From the IMG/VR virus record IMGVR_UViG_3300023084_000010, positions 1 to 64,000 of that record: DNA of 64,000 bases. One strand, written 5' to 3'. The stretch is from a virus. The notes under the pieces are model-generated. The model made no database searches. It was not told where the DNA came from and saw nothing but the letters and a program-made list of their open reading frames with translations. Of the stretch, positions 48,507 to 55,806 are shown piece by piece (the stretch's first letter is position 1; each line of letters starts with the position of its first letter). A program made the position numbers and the translations under genes.

Positions 48507-48704
48507 TCAAATTCCTAAAATTCTTTCAACTTTTTCTTGGAGACCTTTATGAGGATTTTTTTGCAAATGATCCGCAACTTGCTCAAAGTAAAATGCACTA
48601 TCATCATCACCGTTTGCAGTGAGTTTGTTTGCACTAGTTTGAAAAAAATCAATAAGCTCTTTGATGCCTACACGACCGTCTGTGGGTGCTTTAGTTTTCA
48701 TCAT
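48507..48704 (-). CDS. small helical hypothetical protein
   Basis: A 65-residue helical protein, MMKTKAPTDGRVGIKELIDF..., no named domain. It overlaps the MazG-like gene by about 14 bases at its start, so co-expression is likely. Function unknown. Confidence 0.65.
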   Translation of the reverse strand: MMKTKAPTDGRVGIKELIDFFQTSANKLTANGDDDSAFYFEQVADHLQKNPHKGLQEKVERILGI

Positions 48705-48996
48705 TGATCAATGTACTCCATTTTTTAAGTTTGTTACGTTTTACATCTGCACGATCGTACAGTTCTTTCCAATCAAATAAATTGTGTTCACTTAATAGTT
48801 CTAACATACACAATACATCGCCGGCTTCTTCAACTAATAATTCACGGAACTTATCGCTTTCAATGCCTTCGAGTGAATTATACTTTCGCATAATCTTCAT
48901 ACAGACTTGTGTAAGTTCACCACATTCTTCTGCAGTAATTGCCATTAATTGTTGGATATCATTTATCGGTGAGTTCAGGTGTATGTTGCTGGTCAT
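48691..48996 (-). CDS. MazG-like NTP pyrophosphohydrolase
   Basis: About 101 residues. AITAEECGELTQVCMKIMRK and LLVEEAGDVLCMLELL supply the MazG metal-binding EExxE and ExxD pattern. MazG-fold enzymes hydrolyse NTPs or dNTPs and might lower nucleotide alarmones or clean dUTP/dCTP pools; substrate unknown. I took the ATG before TSNIHLNSP because GGAAG lies upstream; an ATG 30 bases earlier is possible. It overlaps the TTG-start gene. Confidence 0.8.
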   Translation of the reverse strand: MTSNIHLNSPINDIQQLMAITAEECGELTQVCMKIMRKYNSLEGIESDKFRELLVEEAGDVLCMLELLSEHNLFDWKELYDRADVKRNKLKKWSTLINDEN

Positions 48997-49111
48997 CATC
49001 ATCTTCCACAAATTGTTCATCTTCAATCATCTGAAATGCTCGCTCAAACAGCGGATGATTGTAGTTTTGCAAGATTTCTGCAATACTAGTATCAAGTTCA
49101 CTTATCTTCAA
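48959..49111 (-). CDS. small acidic protein with TTG start
   Basis: A 50-residue protein read from TTG: MKISELDTSIAEILQNYNHP..., ending in an acidic tail. A GGAGG lies five bases before the TTG, as in the gene at 4086-4241, which decides the start. Its last third overlaps the MazG-like gene in another frame. It lies between two real genes otherwise separated by a gap. Function unknown. Confidence 0.65.
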   Translation of the reverse strand: MKISELDTSIAEILQNYNHPLFERAFQMIEDEQFVEDDDDQQHTPELTDK

Positions 49112-49346
49112 TCTTGCCTCCAAGTTTTTTAATAATTTGTTTTTCTCTGCGAAGTTCGTGTAAATCTTCTTCTATTTTACCGTATGTACTACAATTCTTT
49201 AATTTATCTTCTACATACCAATATATTGAATATAAATCTTCTTTGCAGCGCCATGTAACATAACCGTCCATACGAGGATCTGATTCAGCCCAAGCGATAC
49301 GATCTACTTGGGCTTTGATCTCTGCTATGGACCAGTCTTTAATCAT
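49098..49346 (-). CDS. hypothetical protein
   Basis: An 82-residue protein beginning MIKDWSIAEIKAQVDRIAWA, with aromatic LYSIYWYVEDKL and a basic C-terminus. It overlaps both neighbours. No family recognised. Early region; function unknown. Confidence 0.65.
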   Translation of the reverse strand: MIKDWSIAEIKAQVDRIAWAESDPRMDGYVTWRCKEDLYSIYWYVEDKLKNCSTYGKIEEDLHELRREKQIIKKLGGKIEDK

Positions 49347-49525
49347 ACAGGAACGTTATCGAACATGTCTTCTACATCAGCTTCAAACTTTGCTGCTTCA
49401 TGTTCTTTACGAGCAAGCATACGTATAAGTGAATGACGTGCTGCACGTTTTTCATCTGACGCACCTTCTTCCCATGCAATTAGGACGTCTTTAAGAGTTT
49501 CGATATCTTGAAAAAGTTCTGTCAT
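49343..49525 (-). CDS. small helical hypothetical protein
   Basis: A 60-residue protein starting MTELFQDIETLKDVLIAW; AGAGG lies five bases before this ATG, so the longer form beginning 17 codons earlier, which would overlap the promoter, is rejected. Charged and helical. An early promoter (49555-49583) lies upstream. Function unknown. Confidence 0.65.
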   Translation of the reverse strand: MTELFQDIETLKDVLIAWEEGASDEKRAARHSLIRMLARKEHEAAKFEADVEDMFDNVPV

Positions 49526-49554
49526 GTTAGCCTCTTGTTGATTGCCATAAATTA

Positions 49555-49583
49555 TGTATAACGCATCTTCCGTCAAGTGTCAA
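49555..49583 (-). promoter_or_regulatory. early promoter
   Basis: TTGACA (49578-49583) and TATACA (49555-49560), 17 bases apart. The TGA stop of the preceding gene lies within the -35. The spacer does not share the CCAAGA motif. Confidence 0.65.
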
Positions 49584-49930
49584 CCTTTAAGATATTTTGG
49601 ACCAGTCCAGTTAATGCTAAAACTTTCAAACACGTTACCACGTGCAACATTTGTTGCAGGAGCATTCCATCCTGCTGCTTTTAAGATGTCGCCTTTTTTA
49701 AACTTAGGACCATCTTCTTTAACAACAAATCCCCAAACACAGCCGTTGTTCTCTTTGGTAATCTTAATATACTTTTTACCTTCTGAATAGCCAATGCCTG
49801 ATTCAAATGCATCTACCATATTTTGTTGTACCGTTGTGTACTCATCATCTCGTAACATCCAATCACGATAGTCAGTTTTGATTGCTTCGATAAGAACTTC
49901 AACGCCAGTTTTAATATCAGTGATTTGCAT
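49580..49930 (-). CDS. hypothetical protein
   Basis: A 116-residue protein beginning MQITDIKTGVEVLIEAIKTD; WGFVVKEDGPKFKKGDILKA suggests an SH3-like or beta-barrel C-terminal half. Function unknown. It has its own early promoter at 49960-49988, and its stop lies inside the promoter of the next unit. Confidence 0.7.
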   Translation of the reverse strand: MQITDIKTGVEVLIEAIKTDYRDWMLRDDEYTTVQQNMVDAFESGIGYSEGKKYIKITKENNGCVWGFVVKEDGPKFKKGDILKAAGWNAPATNVARGNVFESFSINWTGPKYLKG

Positions 49931-49959
49931 AGTAACCTCTTTTCTCTGTCTACACTTAT

Positions 49960-49988
49960 AATATAAGTATGATGTCTTGGTTTGTCAA
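49960..49988 (-). promoter_or_regulatory. early promoter cassette
   Basis: TTGACA (49983-49988), spacer AACCAAGACATCATACT, TATATT (49960-49965) and ATAAGTGTAGACAGAG, nearly the same as the imm promoter. Confidence 0.85.
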
Positions 49989-49996
49989 CACCTAAA

Positions 49997-50284
49997 TCAA
50001 TCTTTTTTTAGATTTTCTTTGATATCTTCGAGGGCGCCTTCGACACGACTGGGATAGTCGCCAAGATAGGTTCCGGCTTGTAAGTCATCAACATTAATAA
50101 GGTGCTTGTGAAAATGATCAATGTCATCCCATCTCTCCAACATAGTTTTACTCATAGCGTCGAAGAACGCATCACTGAGTATAGGTTCATCTTTTTTGTA
50201 GTACGCATATGCTGCTATTAAGTACCATGGTACCATCATGTTTATGTTTTCAGCAAACAATTCTGCTGCGTGGTCATCTAACAT
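49997..50284 (-). CDS. hypothetical protein
   Basis: A 95-residue, acidic helical protein beginning MLDDHAAELFAENINMMVPW. It contains no recognised domain. It overlaps the upstream gene by seven bases. Early region; function unknown. Confidence 0.65.
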   Translation of the reverse strand: MLDDHAAELFAENINMMVPWYLIAAYAYYKKDEPILSDAFFDAMSKTMLERWDDIDHFHKHLINVDDLQAGTYLGDYPSRVEGALEDIKENLKKD

Positions 50285-50508
50285 TTGATGCCCATTTTAC
50301 GTAACATATCCTGTGCCATGCTTACATCAGACTCGGCAGGTTGTTCTAGTAATTGGTCGATAACCATTTCTTGCAGTGTAACAGCCATTTTAAAATCTTC
50401 TTCGCTGAGAGATTTCATCCATTCTAGTACTTCATCAGTTGTATCAAATGACCACAACTTATCTAACATTTCTACTTGCTTAGTAGTCAATCCTTCAATA
50501 CGTATCAT
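50278..50508 (-). CDS. hypothetical protein
   Basis: A 76-residue helical protein beginning MIRIEGLTTKQVEMLDKLWS and ending RKMGIKC. No family recognised. It precedes the gene at 49997 with a short overlap. Function unknown. Confidence 0.65.
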   Translation of the reverse strand: MIRIEGLTTKQVEMLDKLWSFDTTDEVLEWMKSLSEEDFKMAVTLQEMVIDQLLEQPAESDVSMAQDMLRKMGIKC

Positions 50509-50517
50509 ACTAGAGTC

Positions 50518-51060
50518 CTATTCAAATAAGTTTGGAGCAGAGTTTTCTTGAACAAATAAATCAGGAAACTGGTTTTTTGGAATATCTTCATCTGCTGCAG
50601 ATGTTTTTGTTCCGTCCAAATAAAAGTTAATAGCCTGAATATTTAAATTAAAGTTATCGACTGCAACTTCTGCAATAGAATATACAGTATCGACTATTTC
50701 ATTGTCAGCTACATTAAACAATTCTTTTTGACCTTGACTGCCTGGTACATGTTTATCTGCTAGTACTTTATGTGCTATTTCTTCAATTTCGTGAGTTTCT
50801 TTGTTAGTAGAAACAATAATTTCTGCATAGATTCTAAAATCGACGCCTGGTTGGTTACGACCACGCATTAATGCAGTTTTGAATTTACCTCTTCCGACTT
50901 TAAGTAATCCACGTGCAGTGATTCCTGTTTCGAAATCATCGACGTGTACCCTACCGAAGTATAAAAGAAATTCTTCGTTTCCTTTTGCTTCCATATTAGA
51001 CGCAGTATAGCCTTCGCTTATACGCTGTTGTCTTGCTTGTTGGTAACCTAAACCTTGCAT
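50518..51060 (-). CDS. GIY-YIG/T5orf172-like protein
   Basis: A 180-residue protein. FLLYFGRVHVDDFETGI and RGLLKVGRGKFKTALMRGR, then EIEEIAHKVLADKHV and GQKELFNV, follow the T5orf172 arrangement (a GIY-YIG-type nuclease fold with a KIGrT-like strand, acidic helix and ELF). The catalytic Tyr, Arg and Glu cannot all be confirmed. It may nick DNA or be a degenerate relative. Early operon. Confidence 0.5.
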   Translation of the reverse strand: MQGLGYQQARQQRISEGYTASNMEAKGNEEFLLYFGRVHVDDFETGITARGLLKVGRGKFKTALMRGRNQPGVDFRIYAEIIVSTNKETHEIEEIAHKVLADKHVPGSQGQKELFNVADNEIVDTVYSIAEVAVDNFNLNIQAINFYLDGTKTSAADEDIPKNQFPDLFVQENSAPNLFE

Positions 51061-51062
51061 TA

Positions 51063-51428
51063 TTATGATCCCATTACTAGTTCAAAACCATTTTCGAGAG
51101 TAGCATCGAAGTCTTCGATGTAAGTATGCCAGTCGCCTTGTTGCTTTGCTTGTTGAAAGCAAGACTCTGCAGCACGCCAAAAGTCACGCACTGTGCCACC
51201 GGCAGTGAAAGCACTAACTTCTACCCAAGCAGTGTCATTTTGAATTTCTTCCATTGTAGCATCGCCACGAATGAAACGATAAAACACACGATGACTTTTT
51301 TCTTGGAAGATTGTTTGGTCAATGTTATCGGCTTCCCAAATGCTCCAAGTAGTTTCAAAGCCTTGATCTGCTTGTTGTGCATCCCAATATTCAATTGTTT
51401 GCATTGTGTTATCAACTGCTACTGTCAT
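51063..51428 (-). CDS. hypothetical protein
   Basis: A 121-residue acidic protein, MTVAVDNTMQTIEYWDAQQA..., rich in Trp and Phe. No family recognised. The early promoter at 51461-51489 lies just upstream and the next gene follows by two bases. Function unknown. Confidence 0.65.
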   Translation of the reverse strand: MTVAVDNTMQTIEYWDAQQADQGFETTWSIWEADNIDQTIFQEKSHRVFYRFIRGDATMEEIQNDTAWVEVSAFTAGGTVRDFWRAAESCFQQAKQQGDWHTYIEDFDATLENGFELVMGS

Positions 51429-51460
51429 TTGGTATCTCCGTTTAACTAACTTACATATAT

Positions 51461-51489
51461 AATATAAGACATCTTGGTACGAATGTCAA
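51461..51489 (-). promoter_or_regulatory. early promoter cassette
   Basis: TTGACA (51484-51489), spacer TTCGTACCAAGATGTCT, TATATT (51461-51466) and ATATATGTAAG. It directly follows the repeated hairpin at 51483-51524. Confidence 0.85.
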
Positions 51490-51524
51490 TAGAAAACGCA
51501 AAAAAAGAATCCTGCGTTTTCAAT
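51483..51524. repeat. 42-base repeat with inverted repeat, copy 1
   Basis: Identical to 52168-52209. It contains a nine-base stem (GAAAACGCA / TGCGTTTTC) with a T-rich loop on the minus strand and ends with the -35 of the next promoter. It lies just after a gene stop and probably acts as a terminator, though the T tract sits in the loop. Confidence 0.8.
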
Positions 51525-51534
51525 AGTTTATAAT

Positions 51535-52113
51535 TTATTTTGCAGCATGATATGTATTGTAAACATACTGCCACATTTGGCTAATGTTCTCTACCTGGCT
51601 ATCTAATTTTAAAACAGCACGTGCAACAATGTTTGATTCTGCATCAATATGTTTTGCTGAATAAAAACAATCTTGCAACATGTTTAGTGCATGTGTTTTA
51701 ACTTGAGCATAACGCAAGTTTTCGAGTTTTGTTGCTTTCCATTTTTTTCCTGCATACTTACCGGTTTGGATACGACAAGTATTAGAACGTGAACAGCAAG
51801 TATAACCTTGATCTTCTAATAGGTCTTTATAGATTTTGTAGTTTTCTTCTAATTCTTTTTTGGATACGTGATCCAATTCTACGTAATCTACTACCCAGTC
51901 ATTGATGTTAGTGTTAGCTAACACACGGTAAAAAGAAGTAGTTGCACCCGATTGTGCAGAATCTTTTCCGCTAAGTGCATATGCTGCTTTGGAAAAGGCA
52001 TTAGCAATGTTTACATTTTTCTTAAACTGTTCTTGTTTTGTAGCCCAAATGTGATATAATTTTTGTTGGTCATTAACAAAAACACAAAGTGTATGTGGAA
52101 GTTTGACGGTCAT
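51535..52113 (-). CDS. hypothetical protein
   Basis: A 192-residue protein, MTVKLPHTLCVFVNDQQKLY..., with helical structure and a CCSRSNTCR cysteine cluster that could bind a metal. No family recognised. It has its own promoter and a terminator-like repeat after it, so it is a single-gene early unit. Function unknown. Confidence 0.7.
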   Translation of the reverse strand: MTVKLPHTLCVFVNDQQKLYHIWATKQEQFKKNVNIANAFSKAAYALSGKDSAQSGATTSFYRVLANTNINDWVVDYVELDHVSKKELEENYKIYKDLLEDQGYTCCSRSNTCRIQTGKYAGKKWKATKLENLRYAQVKTHALNMLQDCFYSAKHIDAESNIVARAVLKLDSQVENISQMWQYVYNTYHAAK

Positions 52114-52145
52114 ATTATTACCTCATTTCTAACGCTTACATATAT

Positions 52146-52174
52146 AATATAAGCATGACATCTCGGTATGTCAA
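52146..52174 (-). promoter_or_regulatory. early promoter cassette
   Basis: TTGACA (52169-52174), spacer TACCGAGATGTCATGCT, TATATT (52146-52151) and ATATATGTAAG. It begins in the second copy of the 42-base repeat. Confidence 0.85.
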
Positions 52175-52209
52175 TAGAAAACGCAAAAAAAGAATCCTGC
52201 GTTTTCAAT
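52168..52209. repeat. 42-base repeat with inverted repeat, copy 2
   Basis: An exact copy of 51483-51524, placed between the HNH gene and the next early promoter. The same hairpin and -35 junction is duplicated, so the terminator-promoter unit appears to have been copied as a module. Confidence 0.8.
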
Positions 52210-52220
52210 GAGTTTTAATT

Positions 52221-52670
52221 TTATTTGCGATTTCCTAGATAATCTTTTTCTTTGTAACTCTTAATCATATGACAACGACAACACAGTGTGTTAATATTGT
52301 CTTCTGTATCGCTACCACCATGACTTTTTAGTTTAATATGGTCACCGTGCATAACACCTCGAGCCACTCTTACTTGATGATAAGGATCTTCGATTGATAT
52401 AATCTCAGGATCTTCACGTGGATCATACCCACATGTGTTACATTCCCAACCTCTATAAAATGTATGTGGACGTTCGGGCTTGCCCATTCCACCATACTCT
52501 ACACATTCGAGTTGATGTTCTTCACACAGTATGTTACCACCAGGTCCATCGAATATACTCAAATCATTATCACAGTCTTCAAGCATACACTTAGCACCTC
52601 GGTTGTACTGCTCACGCAGTACTCCCGGGCTTTTCATCTTACGATTATCTTTATCTAACAACTTAGCCAT
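52221..52670 (-). CDS. HNH endonuclease
   Basis: About 149 residues starting MAKLLDKDNRKMKSPG. GDHIKLKSHGGSDTEDNINT contains the HNH core His and Asn residues and LCCRCHMIKS the final His. Two CxxC-type pairs (CMLEDC, CNTC with CEEHQLEC) suggest structural zinc. It may degrade host DNA or be a homing-type nuclease; placement next to a ParB-like gene (TAATG overlap) favours an operon role. Confidence 0.8.
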   Translation of the reverse strand: MAKLLDKDNRKMKSPGVLREQYNRGAKCMLEDCDNDLSIFDGPGGNILCEEHQLECVEYGGMGKPERPHTFYRGWECNTCGYDPREDPEIISIEDPYHQVRVARGVMHGDHIKLKSHGGSDTEDNINTLCCRCHMIKSYKEKDYLGNRK

Positions 52671-53809
52671 TAGTCCCACAAGTCCTCTTTAGAAACTGTG
52701 AAGCCGTTGTTTGGCGTGTAATTAGGAGTTTTAAGATTTGTACTTTTCTTCAACTGTGCAATTAAGAACGGAAGTCCTGTACGCATCTCTGTAGTAAACC
52801 CTCGTACACCCCAATCGTTGTAGCTGTCTGGGTTAGCTTTCGCATACCAGCTTTCGTATGCCATTTTAACTTTATCCCAAAACATTCCGTTAGGAGAAAA
52901 GTCTGCTTCAAAGAAGTCTTTAGTAAACTCTACAAACTCTTTTACATACTCATCATCTACTGTAATGCCTTGTTCGTAACACAGGTTAAAGTATTCAAAC
53001 AACTGTCTAGCTTCTTTAGCATCAACTGGGCGTTTTGCATTTAAGCGAGTCCAGTAGTCTGCAAACATACGAGTTACTTCTGGATTTTTACGTGTTTTCA
53101 GGCTCTTGCTCATTGTAGTATCTGCAAGCAATGTAAATGCACCTGCTTCGTCGTCATCACCAAACTTGCTGTTAGTAGCAAACAAGTCTGCATCACGGAA
53201 GTAGTCATTTTTCTTTGCAGTGTCTACCCATTCTTGGTCTGTTGCACCATCAACTTTAACACCATAAACCATTTGCTTATATGTGTCGATAAAGTCTAGT
53301 GGTTGTTTTGCATCGCCATTCAATAAAATAAAGTTACGACGAATTTCAAGTTTTTGACTTGTGCAATATACAACAATTGGGATCTCACATGCCTTTAGGC
53401 GATCACCAAATACTTTAGTAGCCAAGATATACAAAGCAAGAGCCGTATGCTGGCCATCCCAAGCCACATAATTTCCATCCTCGTTTACGTAAACTTGGAT
53501 AGCCATAACCATTGTTTCACGGAAGTTTTGTAAAATTTCTAGTACGTGGCGCATATTAGGTTGTCGTTGCATACTAGCATCAATGAGAATTTTATCTAGT
53601 GGAGTTACCTGTGCTTTGCACAGTTGTAAGTCACTAAACTTTTTCCATTGTTTATTTTTGCGTTTAAATTCGGACACCATTTGATCTAGCTGTGCAGCGA
53701 AAAATGGTGCTTTCTCTAGTGCTTCGTTTAATCGTTCTTGTAGTGTGACAAAGTTAGATGCACTAGTTTCGTACTCTTTGTTCACACGGGTTGCGTATGA
53801 TAGTTCCAT
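52670..53809 (-). CDS. ParB-like protein
   Basis: A 379-residue protein. Residues about 60-150 include LIDASMQRQPNMRHVLEILQ and VAWDGQHTALALYILA, where DGQH is the ParB/sulfiredoxin nucleotide-binding motif. The rest is helical. ParB-fold phage proteins can be DNA binders, nucleases or DndB-like regulators; nothing narrows this down. It is followed by an HNH nuclease gene and driven by the promoter at 53892-53920. Confidence 0.65.
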   Translation of the reverse strand: MELSYATRVNKEYETSASNFVTLQERLNEALEKAPFFAAQLDQMVSEFKRKNKQWKKFSDLQLCKAQVTPLDKILIDASMQRQPNMRHVLEILQNFRETMVMAIQVYVNEDGNYVAWDGQHTALALYILATKVFGDRLKACEIPIVVYCTSQKLEIRRNFILLNGDAKQPLDFIDTYKQMVYGVKVDGATDQEWVDTAKKNDYFRDADLFATNSKFGDDDEAGAFTLLADTTMSKSLKTRKNPEVTRMFADYWTRLNAKRPVDAKEARQLFEYFNLCYEQGITVDDEYVKEFVEFTKDFFEADFSPNGMFWDKVKMAYESWYAKANPDSYNDWGVRGFTTEMRTGLPFLIAQLKKSTNLKTPNYTPNNGFTVSKEDLWD

Positions 53810-53891
53810 TTACTTTTCCTTTAGTTGCGGCCTCCGGCCTATGCGGACCTACTCGTCCTAGTTTTCGTAAACGTTATTGCTTACATTATTT

Positions 53892-53920
53892 AATATAGTT
53901 TCTAATTGTTAATATGTCAA
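53892..53920 (-). promoter_or_regulatory. early promoter cassette
   Basis: TTGACA (53915-53920) and TATATT (53892-53897), 17 bases apart. The following ATGTAAGCAATAA matches the initial transcribed region of the promoter at 48457. The -35 lies in the end of the mtnN gene. A GGCC-rich dyad follows at about 53825-53845 in the leader. Confidence 0.75.
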
Positions 53921-54454
53921 GACATTTGCAAACTTTTTTGCACCTTTTGACACATTTTTTTTCCATGCTTCTGCTGGGTCTTCATCGGAATCAGTGTCAC
54001 TAATATATTTGTAACAGTAAAACGAATGGATACCAAACTGTCTTACTACGCTAGCAATTGCATATGCTTCCATGTCCACAATGTGATAAGGATCTTCTGG
54101 ACGAGCAAAACTATCACCGGTGCCACATACAATTTCTGTGTCTCTGTTGCTGGTATAAATGTAAGGCACTTGACGTTCTTGTGTCACAAACTTGGGAAAG
54201 CCAAGTGGAGTTAAATCCATGTCACGTTCTACTAGTGCACTAACACCTAATAGTTCTCCAGCAACACTGTCATCTCCACCTCCAGCTGTTCCATAATTGT
54301 AAACTAATTCAGTATGTGGGTTTGCGGTAAGATATCTTGCCACTTTGCTTGCTGCATTTATTTTACCAATGCCAGTATACACAACATTCATACCTTTTGG
54401 TGCCATTGACATTGGAAATTCATCTTCTAGTGCAACAAAAATTACTGTACTCAT
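53909..54454 (-). CDS. mtnN: 5'-methylthioadenosine/S-adenosylhomocysteine nucleosidase
   Basis: A 181-residue protein, shorter than E. coli MTAN (232). VYTGIGKINAASKVARYL, NYGTAGGG, CGTGDSF, HIVDMEAYAIASV and YISDTDSDED match the nucleoside-phosphorylase/MTAN motifs, including the catalytic Glu in VDME and Asp in ISDTD. It hydrolyses MTA, SAH or 5'-deoxyadenosine, the by-products of methylation and radical-SAM reactions. With metK in this window, it suggests a phage-run SAM cycle. It overlaps the clamp-loader gene by four bases. Confidence 0.85.
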   Translation of the reverse strand: MSTVIFVALEDEFPMSMAPKGMNVVYTGIGKINAASKVARYLTANPHTELVYNYGTAGGGDDSVAGELLGVSALVERDMDLTPLGFPKFVTQERQVPYIYTSNRDTEIVCGTGDSFARPEDPYHIVDMEAYAIASVVRQFGIHSFYCYKYISDTDSDEDPAEAWKKNVSKGAKKFANVLTY

Positions 54455-55365
54455 AGCATTTGTAACTCGATTAGCGTAGCACTTAAATTAATTTCAACAT
54501 CAGCAACACTTACATGTTTAACTAATCCGTTACGAATAATAATAACTGCTTCGTCTTGTTTGTCTGCTGTATCTCCAAATAATTCAATATTATCATACAA
54601 CCAACGATAGATTTCTTCGTACTCACCAGGAGGCGCATTTACTGTAATAAGTTTACGAGCTTCTTTGATATTACCACTTTTAAATAGTTCGACCATTTTA
54701 ATACGCCAAGAAGTATCAGTCTGATCTGCTTCAAATTTTACTAATTCATTGTTTACTGTTGCAGCTTGTAAGTTATTAATAGTCTTGCGCATATCTGGAT
54801 ATGTTGCTTTTACATATGTATCAAGTAAGTCTAAATCAAATTTTACACCTTCTGTAATTAAAATTTCAGCACATCGAGCAGTAAATTCAACAGGATCTTG
54901 TTGTTGTATTTGTATAATCTGAGTTCTACTTTGTAGTGCAGGAATAATTTTATTTGGATAGTTACAAGTTAAAATAAAACGCACACTGGAATGGTATTGT
55001 TCCATAACTCCACGTAGTGCTGCTTGTGCATCCGGAGACAAATAATCCGCCTCGTCGAGTAAAATGATTTTAAACTCTCCCCACGGCATTGTTTCACTAA
55101 AATTAGTAATTTTATTACGTACCCAATGAATACCGTTATCACGACTTGCGTTAATAAACAATACGTCAGCATCCTGTACATCTAGTTCGTTAATCAAAAT
55201 CCTTGCTAGTGTAGTTTTACCTGTGCCTGCACTACCTGCAAATAGCAAATGCGGAATACTTTTATCAGCAATCCAGTTTTCAACTTGTCGTCTGTGCGAC
55301 TGGTTTTTAAATACGTATCCGTCTACTTTTTTAGGACGATACTTTTCTACCCAGATGTCTTTCAT
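54451..55365 (-). CDS. 44: sliding clamp loader ATPase (T4 gp44-like)
   Basis: A 304-residue AAA+ protein. LFAGSAGTGKTTLARIL is Walker A, KIILLDEADYLSPDAQAAL Walker B and RFILTCNYPNKII the sensor. SRTQIIQI follows. It loads the gp45 clamp encoded at 17569-18300. The smaller subunit gp62 is not identified here. The early promoter at 55398-55426 lies upstream. Confidence 0.92.
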   Translation of the reverse strand: MKDIWVEKYRPKKVDGYVFKNQSHRRQVENWIADKSIPHLLFAGSAGTGKTTLARILINELDVQDADVLFINASRDNGIHWVRNKITNFSETMPWGEFKIILLDEADYLSPDAQAALRGVMEQYHSSVRFILTCNYPNKIIPALQSRTQIIQIQQQDPVEFTARCAEILITEGVKFDLDLLDTYVKATYPDMRKTINNLQAATVNNELVKFEADQTDTSWRIKMVELFKSGNIKEARKLITVNAPPGEYEEIYRWLYDNIELFGDTADKQDEAVIIIRNGLVKHVSVADVEINLSATLIELQML

Positions 55366-55397
55366 TTATATATGCCTTCAATTGTATAATGTTTACT

Positions 55398-55426
55398 ATT
55401 ATATACTGCCCAAAAGAAACAGTCAA
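55398..55426 (-). promoter_or_regulatory. early promoter before gp44
   Basis: TTGACT (55421-55426) and consensus TATAAT (55398-55403), 17 bases apart, in the 117-base gap between the gp31-like and gp44 genes. A small reading frame in the gap is probably not translated. Confidence 0.75.
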
Positions 55427-55482
55427 GACGTTTATAGCCTTGACTGCGTAGTTTTTTATACCATGCTACGTAATTTTCTAGT

Positions 55483-55806
55483 CTAGATAATATCCGCTGT
55501 ATCACCTTGATATACACCCATGATTTCTTTTGCTTCAATTCCGTAAAGTTTTTTACCTTCTGGGTGATCAATGTCAAATCCACGTGTCCAGCGTCCGTGT
55601 GGTACAGCAACAATGTCACCTTTTTTAACATCACTTGCTACTTCTGAACGTTCGCCTACATCATGGATTTCAAAGAAACGTGTTTTAATTCCACGTTCGT
55701 TTGCATCGTCGTCTAAAATAATAAGTCCGCTTTTAGTTGTAGTTTCACCTGGCGGATTAACAAAAAATCCTAGTACGCTAGTTGCTGTTGCTCTAACTTG
55801 TCTCAT
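55483..55806 (-). CDS. GroES/gp31-like co-chaperonin
   Basis: A 107-residue protein. VRATATSVLGFFVNPPGETT, then SGLIILDDDANERG, DVGERSEVASDVKKGDIVAV and GRWTRGFDI follow the GroES barrel. The GroES mobile loop appears to be the segment around ETTTKSGLII. In T4, gp31 replaces GroES for folding the capsid protein, so this may do the same with host GroEL. It starts at the stop of the next gene. The gene order fits the gp31 neighbourhood. Confidence 0.75.
   Translation of the reverse strand: MRQVRATATSVLGFFVNPPGETTTKSGLIILDDDANERGIKTRFFEIHDVGERSEVASDVKKGDIVAVPHGRWTRGFDIDHPEGKKLYGIEAKEIMGVYQGDTADII

Noticed and set aside
55362-55508. Small reading frame (ENYVAWYKKLRSQGYKR) between gp31-like and gp44 genes
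   Set aside because: It has only a weak GTG start and it covers a consensus promoter (55398-55426). It is probably leader sequence.
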